Shown here in pieces: positions 43,725 to 51,004 of a stretch of 64,000 nt of DNA. The DNA is from Halorussus aquaticus (lineage in GTDB: Archaea > Halobacteriota > Halobacteria > Halobacteriales > Haladaptataceae), in contig NZ_CP100401.1 of the NCBI RefSeq assembly GCF_024218795.1, positions 310,001 to 374,000 on the forward strand, read 5' to 3'. The stretch's first letter is position 1. Every line of letters starts with the position of its first letter. Position numbers and translations under genes: made by a program. Under the pieces are notes generated by a model. That model ran no database searches and was not told where the DNA came from. It saw only the letters and a list, made by a program, of their open reading frames with translations.

Positions 43725-45401
43725 TCAGTAGCCCGTCGCGTTGCCGTCCTTCCGGGGTTCGGTCGCGCCCGAGAGGACCGGGTCGTCGCCGCCGAGACCT
43801 TCGACGCGGGTTATCTGGGCACCGCCGAACATCACCGGCGGGAGGACGCGCACGTCGTGGCCCTTCCGGGCGAGTTTCGACTGGGTCGCGCCGTCGAGGC
43901 GGCCCTCGACCGCGAGTTCGCCCGACTCGCGGTAGCGCCAGCGCGGGTGGTCGAGCGCGGCCTGCAGGGGCATGTCGTAGTCCACGATGTTCGAGACGAC
44001 CTGCACGTGACCCTGCGGTTGCATGTACCCGCCCATCACGCCGAACGCGGCCCAGTCGTCCTCGCCGAACTTGGCGAGGCCGGGAATCAGGGTGTGGAAC
44101 GGTCGCTTGCCCGGTTCGAGGCTGTTGGGGTGGTCGGGGTCCAGCGAGAACGACGCGCCGCGGTTCTGGAGCGCGATGCCGGTGTCGCCCGCGACGAGTC
44201 CCGACCCGAACCCGGCGAACCGGGAGTTGATGAACGAGACCAGATTCCCCTCATCGTCGGCGACGGTCAGGAGGACGGTGTCGGCGTCCTCCGCGTGGGA
44301 GTCGGGGACGCCGAACGACACGTCGTCGTCCGCCGTCTCGCCGATGCCCTCGGCGCGCTTCGCGGCCCACTCGTCGGACGCGAGCGGCGGAATCTCCTCG
44401 TACTCGGGGTCGGTGATGTAGCGGTGGCCGTCGTGGAACGCCCGCTTCGTCGCTTCCGCGAAGTAGTGGATGCGCTCGGGCGAGTCGAGCGGGTGGTCGC
44501 CAGCGCCGATTTCCTCGGCGACGTTGAGGGCTTCGAGCGCGACGAGACCCTGATTGTTCGGCGGGAGTTCGTATATCTCCGCGCCGTTGTACGTCGTGGA
44601 GACCGGGTCGACGAACTCCGGTTCGAAGGCCGCGAGGTCCTCGACGGTCATGAATCCGCCCTTGGCCTGCACCTCCTCGGCTATCTTCTCCGCGATTTCG
44701 CCCTCGTACACAGCGTCCGCGCCCTGCTCGGCGATGGTCCGCATCGACTCGCCGAGGCGCGGGAGGCGCATGGTCTCGCCCGTCTCCGGTGCGCGACCGT
44801 CTTTCAGATACGCCTCACGGGCGTGGTCGTCGGTGAAGAGGTCCTCCGCGCCGGTCCAGTGGGAGGCGATGATCTCCGAGACGGGGTAGCCCTCGGTCGC
44901 GTACTCGATGGCCGGTTCGAGCGCGTCCGCGAGCGTCAGGTTCCCCAGTCGCTGCACGGTCGCCTCCCACCCTCGGGCGGTGCCCGGGACCGTGACCGCG
45001 TGCGGCCCGAGGAAGGGCATTCCGGCCTCGTCCGGGGAGTCGGTCGCGTAGCCGCGGGATTCGGGGTAGTAGTCGCCAGCGTTCGCGTCGGCCTCCAGCG
45101 CGGCGCGGACGTTCTCGATGGTCGCGTCCGCGGGCGCACCGCCGCACGACCGCATCGCGCCCACCTCGCCGTCGGCGGTCCGGTAGAGCGCGAACACGTC
45201 GCCGCCGAGGCCCGTGCTCGTCGGTTCGACCACGTTGAGCGCGGCGGCGGTCGCTACCGCGGCGTCGAAGGCGTTACCGCCCTCGCGCAGCGACCGAACC
45301 CCCGCCTCGGCGGCGAGGGGTTGGCTCGTGGCGACGAGACCGTTCGGGGCGTAGACTGTCGAGCGACGCGAACTGAATCGGTCGGGGTCCGGGTCGGTCA
45401 T
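43725..45401 (-). CDS. ggt: Gamma-glutamyltranspeptidase family protein
   Basis: 558 residues; an autoprocessing Ntn-hydrolase acting on gamma-glutamyl compounds. The large-subunit start QPLAAEAGVRSLREGGNAFD, PTSTGLGGDVFALYR and FHDGHRYITDPEYEE are typical. The self-cleavage/nucleophile Thr lies in ADTVLLTVADDEGN, and the C-terminal GVMGGYMQPQGHVQ is the conserved glycine-rich block. No signal peptide is evident, unlike many secreted GGTs, so it may act in the cytoplasm. ATG at 45401. Confidence 0.92.
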   Translation of the reverse strand: MTDPDPDRFSSRRSTVYAPNGLVATSQPLAAEAGVRSLREGGNAFDAAVATAAALNVVEPTSTGLGGDVFALYRTADGEVGAMRSCGGAPADATIENVRAALEADANAGDYYPESRGYATDSPDEAGMPFLGPHAVTVPGTARGWEATVQRLGNLTLADALEPAIEYATEGYPVSEIIASHWTGAEDLFTDDHAREAYLKDGRAPETGETMRLPRLGESMRTIAEQGADAVYEGEIAEKIAEEVQAKGGFMTVEDLAAFEPEFVDPVSTTYNGAEIYELPPNNQGLVALEALNVAEEIGAGDHPLDSPERIHYFAEATKRAFHDGHRYITDPEYEEIPPLASDEWAAKRAEGIGETADDDVSFGVPDSHAEDADTVLLTVADDEGNLVSFINSRFAGFGSGLVAGDTGIALQNRGASFSLDPDHPNSLEPGKRPFHTLIPGLAKFGEDDWAAFGVMGGYMQPQGHVQVVSNIVDYDMPLQAALDHPRWRYRESGELAVEGRLDGATQSKLARKGHDVRVLPPVMFGGAQITRVEGLGGDDPVLSGATEPRKDGNATGY

Positions 45402-45527
45402 GGGAGGGGATTCCGTAGCAGGGTTGAAAAACGACAGGGAAGGGGCAGGGCGGACGGCGAACGGCGAGGGAGAACTGAGACGGAGCGCGCGCCGAACCGC
45501 CGCGCGGAGGGCGGGCAGGAGCGGCGG

Positions 45528-46844
45528 TCACGGCAACAGCGCGTCTCGAATCTCGGACGTGCGCTCCAGATTCTCGGCCGCGAGCAGGTACATCGCGTAC
45601 GCCTCGGCGTGGGGGTACTCGGACTCGAACTGCGGATTCACGCCCAGCGGCCAGTCGCCGATGGCTATCTCCTCGCGGGGCCGCGCGGCGAGTTCCCGCG
45701 TAATCGGGTCGTCGGCGTCGGCCAGCAGTCGGCGGAGTCGGTCGGTCGCCTCCCGTTTCGTCCGGGCCGCCAGCGCCATGCCGACGCCGCCGTCAGCGAA
45801 CGCCGAATCGAGTCGCTCCATCGCCGAGGTGAACCCCCGGGCGTGCTGGAGTGCCTTCGCGTGTTCGACCGCGGCGAGAGCGAGCAGTCCAGACCGCAGG
45901 CGGCCCGTGGGCGGACGGGCGCCCGCCGAGGAGTAGCCGTTGTTGAACAGCTCGTTGGTGGCCCGCTCGCGGGGACCCTCGCCGCCGTCGTCGGGAAAGT
46001 AGCGCTCGATGGCGGTCGTCCGGTCGAGCAGGAGACCGTCGATGCGGTCGGCGAACTCGCGCCGCGTCCGGTCGAGGTGGGGTTCGAGGTCCGTGATGCG
46101 ACCCGCGTCGGCGACGTTCGAGCGATGGGCGTGGTAGACGGCCTTCGCGTCGCTTAGCCACCGCCTGCCCTGAGCGAGGCTTCGGATGGCCTCCACGACC
46201 CCGCGCTGGTGGATATCGCTCTCGTCGGCGTCCTCACCGGGCACGTTGTCGGCCTTCAACCGGGCGGAGTGTATCGCGCGCTCGGTCCGGTAGCAGTAGG
46301 CGAGTCCGCGCCGGGGGTCTGCAACCTCGTAGGACGTCGACGCGACGAAGTCGTCTATCTCCCCGAGGAGGCGCTTCGAGCGCCGCCGGAGCGTTCCGAG
46401 GTCGTACGCCTCCGAGATGGCCTTCGCGGCCGCCAGCGACCACGCCGCGCGGTTCACACCGTACCGGAGCGCCGAGAGCGCGTCGGTGGTCGGGTCGGCC
46501 CCCTCCGTCTCGGCCAGTTGCTCGCGGCCGATTTCGAGGCTGCTTTCGAGGCCCCGGTCGAACTCCTCCTGCTCGGAATCGACGTCCGACTCGTCGACGT
46601 TCTCCCACGCCGCCGCGGCGCGGTCGACGACCTCCCGGAGGTGGGCACGCGACGATTCGAGGGCTTCGGGCGCGACCGGAAGCGAGGTGTCTACCTCCGG
46701 GACCGACCGGCGTTTGGTTCGTTCTTCGAGTATCGGCGCGGGGAGGATGTCCGGAGGGAGGAAACGGTAGCCTGCCACCGACGCGGCGGTTCCCCCCACG
46801 GCGAACCCGCCGAGGAGGGTTCTGCGGGAGAGTTCGGAGGGCAT
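45528..46844 (-). CDS. Tat-exported helical protein, function unknown
   Basis: 438 residues. A twin-arginine signal (ELSRRTLLGGFAVGGTAAS) is followed by a largely alpha-helical body with many Arg/Glu heptads (AHLREVVDRAAAAWENVDES, TTAIERYFPDDGGEG). No catalytic motif recognised. ATG at 46844 gives the proper n-region; the frame stays open to 46925. It stands between ggt and the amidohydrolase remnant. Confidence 0.75.
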   Translation of the reverse strand: MPSELSRRTLLGGFAVGGTAASVAGYRFLPPDILPAPILEERTKRRSVPEVDTSLPVAPEALESSRAHLREVVDRAAAAWENVDESDVDSEQEEFDRGLESSLEIGREQLAETEGADPTTDALSALRYGVNRAAWSLAAAKAISEAYDLGTLRRRSKRLLGEIDDFVASTSYEVADPRRGLAYCYRTERAIHSARLKADNVPGEDADESDIHQRGVVEAIRSLAQGRRWLSDAKAVYHAHRSNVADAGRITDLEPHLDRTRREFADRIDGLLLDRTTAIERYFPDDGGEGPRERATNELFNNGYSSAGARPPTGRLRSGLLALAAVEHAKALQHARGFTSAMERLDSAFADGGVGMALAARTKREATDRLRRLLADADDPITRELAARPREEIAIGDWPLGVNPQFESEYPHAEAYAMYLLAAENLERTSEIRDALLP

Positions 46845-46908
46845 GATGGAGCGGTGTCGAATTTTCGAGGGGCGGAGAAATGTCTTGTGGGAGAGGAGCG
46901 AGCAGTCC

Positions 46909-47350
46909 TCAGCTACGCACGACACCCTCCGGCCCTCTGTGCAGATACTCCCGGCCGCCCTTCTCGACCTGTAGTTCGCCCTCCTCCACGACGACCTCTC
47001 CGCCGACTACCGTGTGTGTCGGCAGGGCGGTCAGTTCCCGGCCGTGGAACGTCGAGTAACGCGGTTCCATGGTGTGGTAGAAGTCGTCGTCCACTACGGC
47101 GGACTTTTCGAGGTCAACGACCACCATGTCGGCGTCCGACTCCTCGACCAGCGCGCCCTTCCGGGGGTAGAGATCCCACGGACGTGCGGGTCGACGGACC
47201 CGGGAATCAGGTAGTCGCCCCCGGCGTCGATTGTCCGGTCGGCGTCGAGGAGGATGCGGTCGGAGCCGACCGCGACGGTTTCACCGTCTTCGACAGCGAC
47301 GCCCCGTGTACGGTTCCGCTCGGGGTGACGACACGGAGATTGTCGTGTTC
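46909..47350 (-). pseudogene. Decayed cyclic amidohydrolase (hydantoinase/allantoinase/dihydropyrimidinase family)
   Basis: Read on the minus strand. An N-terminal piece at about 47350-47185 gives DNLRVVTPSGTVHG, then after a one-base shift VAVEDGETVAVGSDRILL, DADRTIDAGGDYLIPG and SVDPHV. It breaks where the metal-binding HxH should follow. A C-terminal piece then begins at once, LYPRKGALVEESDADMVVVD, to HTMEPRYSTFHGRE and a stop at 46909. About 300 central residues holding the catalytic metal site are missing and the frames differ. The gene is therefore an internal-deletion remnant. Family assignment rests on the flanking motifs. Confidence 0.72.
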
Positions 47351-47520
47351 ATAAATACCAATACCCACGAGGTGGCGAAGCTTAGAGTCATTTCGTTCCT
47401 CACGGAGTTCGACTGTCCGCGAAGGAGCAGAAACGAGAGCCATCGAGACCGCACTCGCCCCCGAACGTGACGGCTCGGGACAACGTTTATGCGACGGCGA
47501 GATATATGTTACCATCTATC

Positions 47521-47730
47521 ATGAGCATCGACGACACCTCGTCTCCCCGCGACTATCCGACGGAGGAAATCTCGCTGTCGGTGAACGGCGAGAGAGTCGC
47601 CGCCGAGGTCGAACCTCGGCACAAGCTATCGGACTTCCTCAGGGACGCACAGGGGCTTCGAGGCGTCCGAGTCGGGTGCGGTGTGTCCGGCTTCCGGCGT
47701 GCGAGTTCTGCTCCGAACCGGAGCGAGTGA
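47521..47730 (+). pseudogene. Truncated 2Fe-2S subunit of a molybdenum hydroxylase (XdhC/CoxS small-subunit type)
   Basis: Starts with ATG behind an intact-looking TATA region (GTTTATGCG at 47485 and GATATATGTT at about 47500). The product runs ISLSVNGERVAAEVEPRHKL, SDFLRDAQGLRGVRVGCG and then departs from the family just before the expected GxCGACTV cluster motif, ending in unrelated residues. Only the first Cys of the N-terminal [2Fe-2S] site survives, so it cannot be functional. It would have been the small subunit of a xanthine dehydrogenase or CO-dehydrogenase-like enzyme. Confidence 0.7.
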
Positions 47731-47956
47731 CGCGCGACGGAGGCGGTCGCCTTTCCGACGACCGGGGCCGGTCGAGACGGGCATCGTGTTCAGGGTCGGA
47801 ATCAGCGTCGCGGTCGGCGTCGCGCTCGGAGTCGCGTTCTCGGCCGGACTATCGGAGTCGGACCGAGCGTAGCGACGCGACTCGGCCGTCCCCGCCGCTA
47901 CCGTCCTGCCGGTTACTGAATCCTTTTCAGCGACTCGCACCAAATACGACCCGACG
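47731..47956. other. Remnant stretch after the truncated 2Fe-2S gene
   Basis: One plus-strand frame (about 47775-47872) encodes a hydrophobic piece, GIVFRVGISVAVGVALGVAF, with a short tail and a stop. It has no credible start or promoter and may be the tail of a deleted membrane gene. The remainder carries no supported feature apart from the likely promoter of the next gene. Confidence 0.3.
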
Positions 47957-48967
47957 ATGACTGCTCTGGAAGATCTCGACCTCGACTTCGTCCAGTTCGG
48001 TGGCACCGGTTTGCAGACGAGCGAACTCCAGTTCGGGACGTGGCGGTTCGGCAAGGAGACCGAGGAAGGCAACGTCGAAATCGGCGAGGACCGCGCCGAG
48101 GAACTGCTCGACGCCTACGCCGCGGCGGGCGGGCGGTACATCGACACCGCCGACGTGTACGGGGCCGGGAAGGCCGAGGAGTGGATCGGCGACTGGTTGT
48201 CCGAGCGCGACCGCGAGCGGTTCACTATCGCCTCCAAGATCTACTGGCAGATTCGAGACGACGACCCCAACAGCAGGGGCACGAACCGGAAGAACCTCCG
48301 ACACCGCGTGGACGAGATTCTCGACCGTCTCGGCACCGACTACATCGACGTCCTCTACATCCACCGCTGGGACGACCAGACGCCGACCCGCGAGATGATG
48401 AAGACGTTCGACGCCATCGTCAGGTCGGGGAAGGTCAACTACCTCGGGGCGTCCACGCTCCGGCCGAACGCGTGGAAGGTGGCGAAGGCGAACGAAATCG
48501 CACGCGCCGAGGGCTGGGAGCCGTTCACGGTACTCCAGCCGCGGTACAACCTCGTGGACCGCGAAATCGAGGGGGACTATCTGGAGATGGCCCGCCGGGA
48601 GAACCTCGCGGTCTGTCCGTGGAGTCCGCTCGGGCAGGGCTTCCTCACCGGCAAGTACACCCGCGAAGACGGACTGACCGGCGACTCGCGGGCCGCCGAG
48701 TCCAGTCGCTTCCGGGACTCGTACCTGACCGAGGAGAACTTCGACGTCCACGACGAACTCGACGCGGTCGCCGAGGAGGTCGGCGCGTCACCTGCTCAGA
48801 CCGCGCTCGCGTGGGTGATGCACCGCGACGGCGTGACCGCGCCCATCGTCGGTGCCCGCACGGTCGAGCAACTGGAGGAGAACCTCGCCGCCGCCGAGAT
48901 AGACCTCTCCGACGAGCAGGTCCGACGACTCACCGAGTCGAAGGGCGGGCCGTACGCCGGTCTCTGA
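47957..48967 (+). CDS. Aldo/keto reductase
   Basis: 336 residues of the YajO/potassium-channel-beta-like AKR group. Catalytic tetrad: Asp and Tyr in YIDTADVYGAGKAEEW, Lys in FTIASKIYWQ and His in DVLYIHRWDDQ. Nucleotide-binding WSPLGQGFLTGKY and the C-terminal IVGARTVEQLEENLAA are normal. In contrast to the AKR at 17236-18393, every key residue is in place. The substrate is unknown. Confidence 0.9.
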   Translation: MTALEDLDLDFVQFGGTGLQTSELQFGTWRFGKETEEGNVEIGEDRAEELLDAYAAAGGRYIDTADVYGAGKAEEWIGDWLSERDRERFTIASKIYWQIRDDDPNSRGTNRKNLRHRVDEILDRLGTDYIDVLYIHRWDDQTPTREMMKTFDAIVRSGKVNYLGASTLRPNAWKVAKANEIARAEGWEPFTVLQPRYNLVDREIEGDYLEMARRENLAVCPWSPLGQGFLTGKYTREDGLTGDSRAAESSRFRDSYLTEENFDVHDELDAVAEEVGASPAQTALAWVMHRDGVTAPIVGARTVEQLEENLAAAEIDLSDEQVRRLTESKGGPYAGL

Positions 48968-49156
48968 CGGACGGAGCGTACTGACCGGAACTGGCGCGCG
49001 AGGGCCGCGAGAAGCAGGACGCGGACGACTCGGTTCCGCGGCGGCGAGTCGTCGGTGTCCCGGTGCGTGGCGTTCGTAGAGGAGTAGGTCGCGCGGCGGT
49101 CGCAGGAGAGCGAACTCAGCTTTCGGGGTTGCGACTGACGATTCCCTGCACGGTGG

Positions 49157-49504
49157 TCACTGGCAGTCCTCGGCCGCCTCGACGAACGGAGCGACCGCGT
49201 CGGCCCGAGCGAGCGACACCTCGCGGGTCTCGGGGTCGTACGCGACGACGTTCGCGTCGGCCATCTTCGGGAGGTGGACGTGGTGCAACGACTCGGCGAC
49301 CTCGTCGGGGGTCGCCGGGGGTCCGTCCCGGCCGGTTTCGTCCATACGCTGTGCGACGGCCGCGGCGAGTTCCGACGCGGAGAGCGTAGACTCCCGGTCG
49401 GAGAGGACCGAAATCGCGTGCCGACGGCGCGGGTTCCGGACGAGTTCGAAGATGGTATCGAGCGACTGTTCGAGAGGGGCGTGTGAGTGTGTCGTGTTCT
49501 GCAT
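49157..49504 (-). CDS. Small winged-helix-like regulator (DUF7344-type, haloarchaeal)
   Basis: 115 residues. DTIFELVRNPRRRHAISVLS starts the HTH fold, followed by SASELAAAVAQRM and the recognition region VAESLHHVHLPKMADANVVA. Same layout as the gene at 42992-43357. ATG at 49504 is close to the upstream edge of a 222-base region that it shares with the TrmB-type gene. Target unknown. Confidence 0.75.
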   Translation of the reverse strand: MQNTTHSHAPLEQSLDTIFELVRNPRRRHAISVLSDRESTLSASELAAAVAQRMDETGRDGPPATPDEVAESLHHVHLPKMADANVVAYDPETREVSLARADAVAPFVEAAEDCQ

Positions 49505-49647
49505 GTTTCGTTCACCTGCGGGGTGGCTACGTCGGTCGTCCGCACTTCTCTCCGCGGAGAACGCGAGGCCGCGTCCGTGACCGTACCGGAGTTACCGCCC
49601 CGACCTACTTAAGCGAAGTTCGACTCCTCGTGGAACAGCAGGCGCGT

Positions 49648-49666
49648 TGTTCCTCTGGGAGGAACA
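49648..49666. promoter_or_regulatory. 19-base palindrome upstream of the TrmB-family gene
   Basis: TGTTCCTC-TGG-GAGGAACA: perfect 8-base arms with a 3-base spacer, centred about 70 bases before the TrmB start at 49727 and 150 before the divergent HTH gene. One half-site, GAGGAACAC, recurs at 50790-50798 upstream of the nucleobase permease. It is a plausible operator for the TrmB-type regulator and so for auto-regulation. A perfect arm of this length is unlikely by chance in a region this short, but binding is inference. Confidence 0.5.
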
Positions 49667-49726
49667 CCGACGGGTCCCCGCTTCGACGCCCGAAGGCCAT
49701 ACAGTTCTCCCGCCCGTCCTAGCGGT

Positions 49727-50527
49727 ATGGACGACGGCCGGGTGGCGGTCGACGCGCTGGAGCAACTCGGACTGACCGAGTACGAGGCGCGGTGTTTCGT
49801 CGCGCTCACCAGAATTCCCCACGGGACGGCGAAGGAGATAGGACAGGTCGCCGACATCCCGCGCTCGCGGGTCTACGAGACGATGGAGCGCCTCCGGGAC
49901 CGCGGACTGGTCGAGTTCGAGGAGGGCGAACCGCGGGTGTTCCAGAGCGTCTCGCTCGACACTGCGCTCCGGACGCTCCGCAAGGAGTACGACTCGTACT
50001 TCGAGACGGTCGAAGAGACCCTCCGTCGCATGGAACCGGTCTACAAGGAGACCCAGCAGGCGGTCTGGGCCATCAGCGACCACGAGCAGGTCACCGAGCG
50101 AGTGCTCGACCTCGTGGGAGACGCGACCGACGAACTCGTGTTACTCGTGTTCGAGGAGACCGTGCTGGACGATGCGGTGCTAACCGCGCTCGCCGAGGCC
50201 GACCAGCGCGGCGTCACCGTCTACGTCGGCACCGACGTCGAGGCGATTCGGGAGCGCGTCGAGACCGCGGAGTTCGACGCCCAGGTCTTCGCCACGCCGC
50301 TCGTGGAGTGGTTCGGTTCCATGACCGAGACGCCGCGAATCGGGCGACTGCTCATGGCCGACCGAGGTCCGGTGCTGGCGAGCGCCATCCACGGCGAGAA
50401 GCTTCCGGGAGTGCCCAACGAGACGGCGGCGTGGAGCGACGGTATCGACCACGGCTTCGCGACGTTCGCCGAACGCGTCCTGAGTTACGAACTCGAACGG
50501 AACGTCACCGAGTCGGTCGAGGACTGA
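49727..50527 (+). CDS. TrmB-family transcriptional regulator
   Basis: 266 residues. The N-terminal winged helix has LEQLGLTEYEARCFVALTRI, DIPRSRVYETMERLRDRGLV, then a helical linker and a C-terminal ligand-type domain with VLLVFEETVLDDAVLTALAE. The sequence is shorter than the sugar-binding TrmB of Thermococcales. In haloarchaea such regulators control sugar, amino-acid and nucleobase genes. It sits ahead of the permease locus and behind a palindrome, so control of the permease is a fair inference. Confidence 0.82.
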   Translation: MDDGRVAVDALEQLGLTEYEARCFVALTRIPHGTAKEIGQVADIPRSRVYETMERLRDRGLVEFEEGEPRVFQSVSLDTALRTLRKEYDSYFETVEETLRRMEPVYKETQQAVWAISDHEQVTERVLDLVGDATDELVLLVFEETVLDDAVLTALAEADQRGVTVYVGTDVEAIRERVETAEFDAQVFATPLVEWFGSMTETPRIGRLLMADRGPVLASAIHGEKLPGVPNETAAWSDGIDHGFATFAERVLSYELERNVTESVED

Positions 50528-50608
50528 TTCCCGCGGATTGCGACGAATCCCATGGTTCGGTGACACTTACTCGGAGTGACCGACTCGACGCTACTCGCTC
50601 GGCGGCGC

Positions 50609-50743
50609 TCACTCGACGCCCAGCAGTTGGAGGGCCTGCCGGACGTGGTAGTTGACCTCGTCCATCTCCTCCGCCGACAACGCGTCGTTCAGATGCTGGA
50701 CTGCGCCTCGCTCCTGTTCCGACGAGTGGTCTGTCTCACCCAT
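50609..50743 (-). CDS. 44-residue conserved-looking protein
   Basis: ATG at 50743 to TGA at 50609. The product is acidic and helical, with EQERGAVQHLNDALSAEEMD and VNYHVRQALQLLGVE, a coherent amphipathic pattern that looks like a real small protein. It lies between the TrmB-type gene and the permease on the opposite strand. No family recognised. Confidence 0.55.
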   Translation of the reverse strand: MGETDHSSEQERGAVQHLNDALSAEEMDEVNYHVRQALQLLGVE

Positions 50744-50903
50744 GTACCGATAGCTTCACTCCGGGAACGTAAGCGACCGAGTACTACGCGAGGAACACTA
50801 GCTACGGTTGACACGAACGAAGGCGCTCGCCGATACGGTTCGCGGGCGTCAGTTCCGCGGCCGAATCAGTTCGATTTCGAAGCCGAGGCTCGAACGACAA
50901 CCG

Positions 50904-50915
50904 GCATATTTATGC
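50904..50915. promoter_or_regulatory. TATA-centred dyad upstream of the nucleobase permease
   Basis: GCATATTTATGC (arms GCATA/TATGC) forms the only strong AT element in the 200 bases before the permease. Its centre is about 29 bases ahead of the ATG at 50939, so transcription likely starts at or beside that codon. Confidence 0.5.
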
Positions 50916-50938
50916 AAACCGTTCGGGGAACTGTATCC

Positions 50939-51004
50939 ATGCTACTTTTACGTCCGGTTAGCGCGACGCGTGCATCGACCGTCTCACCGGGTGAGCCTCG
51001 ATGA
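50939..51004 (+). CDS. Possible 21-codon leader ORF overlapping the permease start
   Basis: ATG at 50939 opens a 21-residue frame (MLLLRPVSATRAS then a short tail), ending in TGA at 51002-51004 that overlaps the permease ATG at 51001 as ATGA. The TATA dyad places the transcript start at about this ATG. Ribosomes could therefore load on a leaderless mini-ORF and pass to the permease. It may also be only an untranslated 5' leader. Confidence 0.35.
   Translation: MLLLRPVSATRASTVSPGEPR

Noticed and set aside
43638..46157. 839-codon open frame on the plus strand
   Set aside because: It is antisense to ggt and the Tat protein gene, both of which have clear motifs. Val/Arg/Glu-rich composition marks it as an antisense shadow.
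47676..47960. Frame with a CEFC motif after the truncated 2Fe-2S gene
   Set aside because: The rest is Ser/Arg-rich and lacks protein character, with no second Cys pair; chance.
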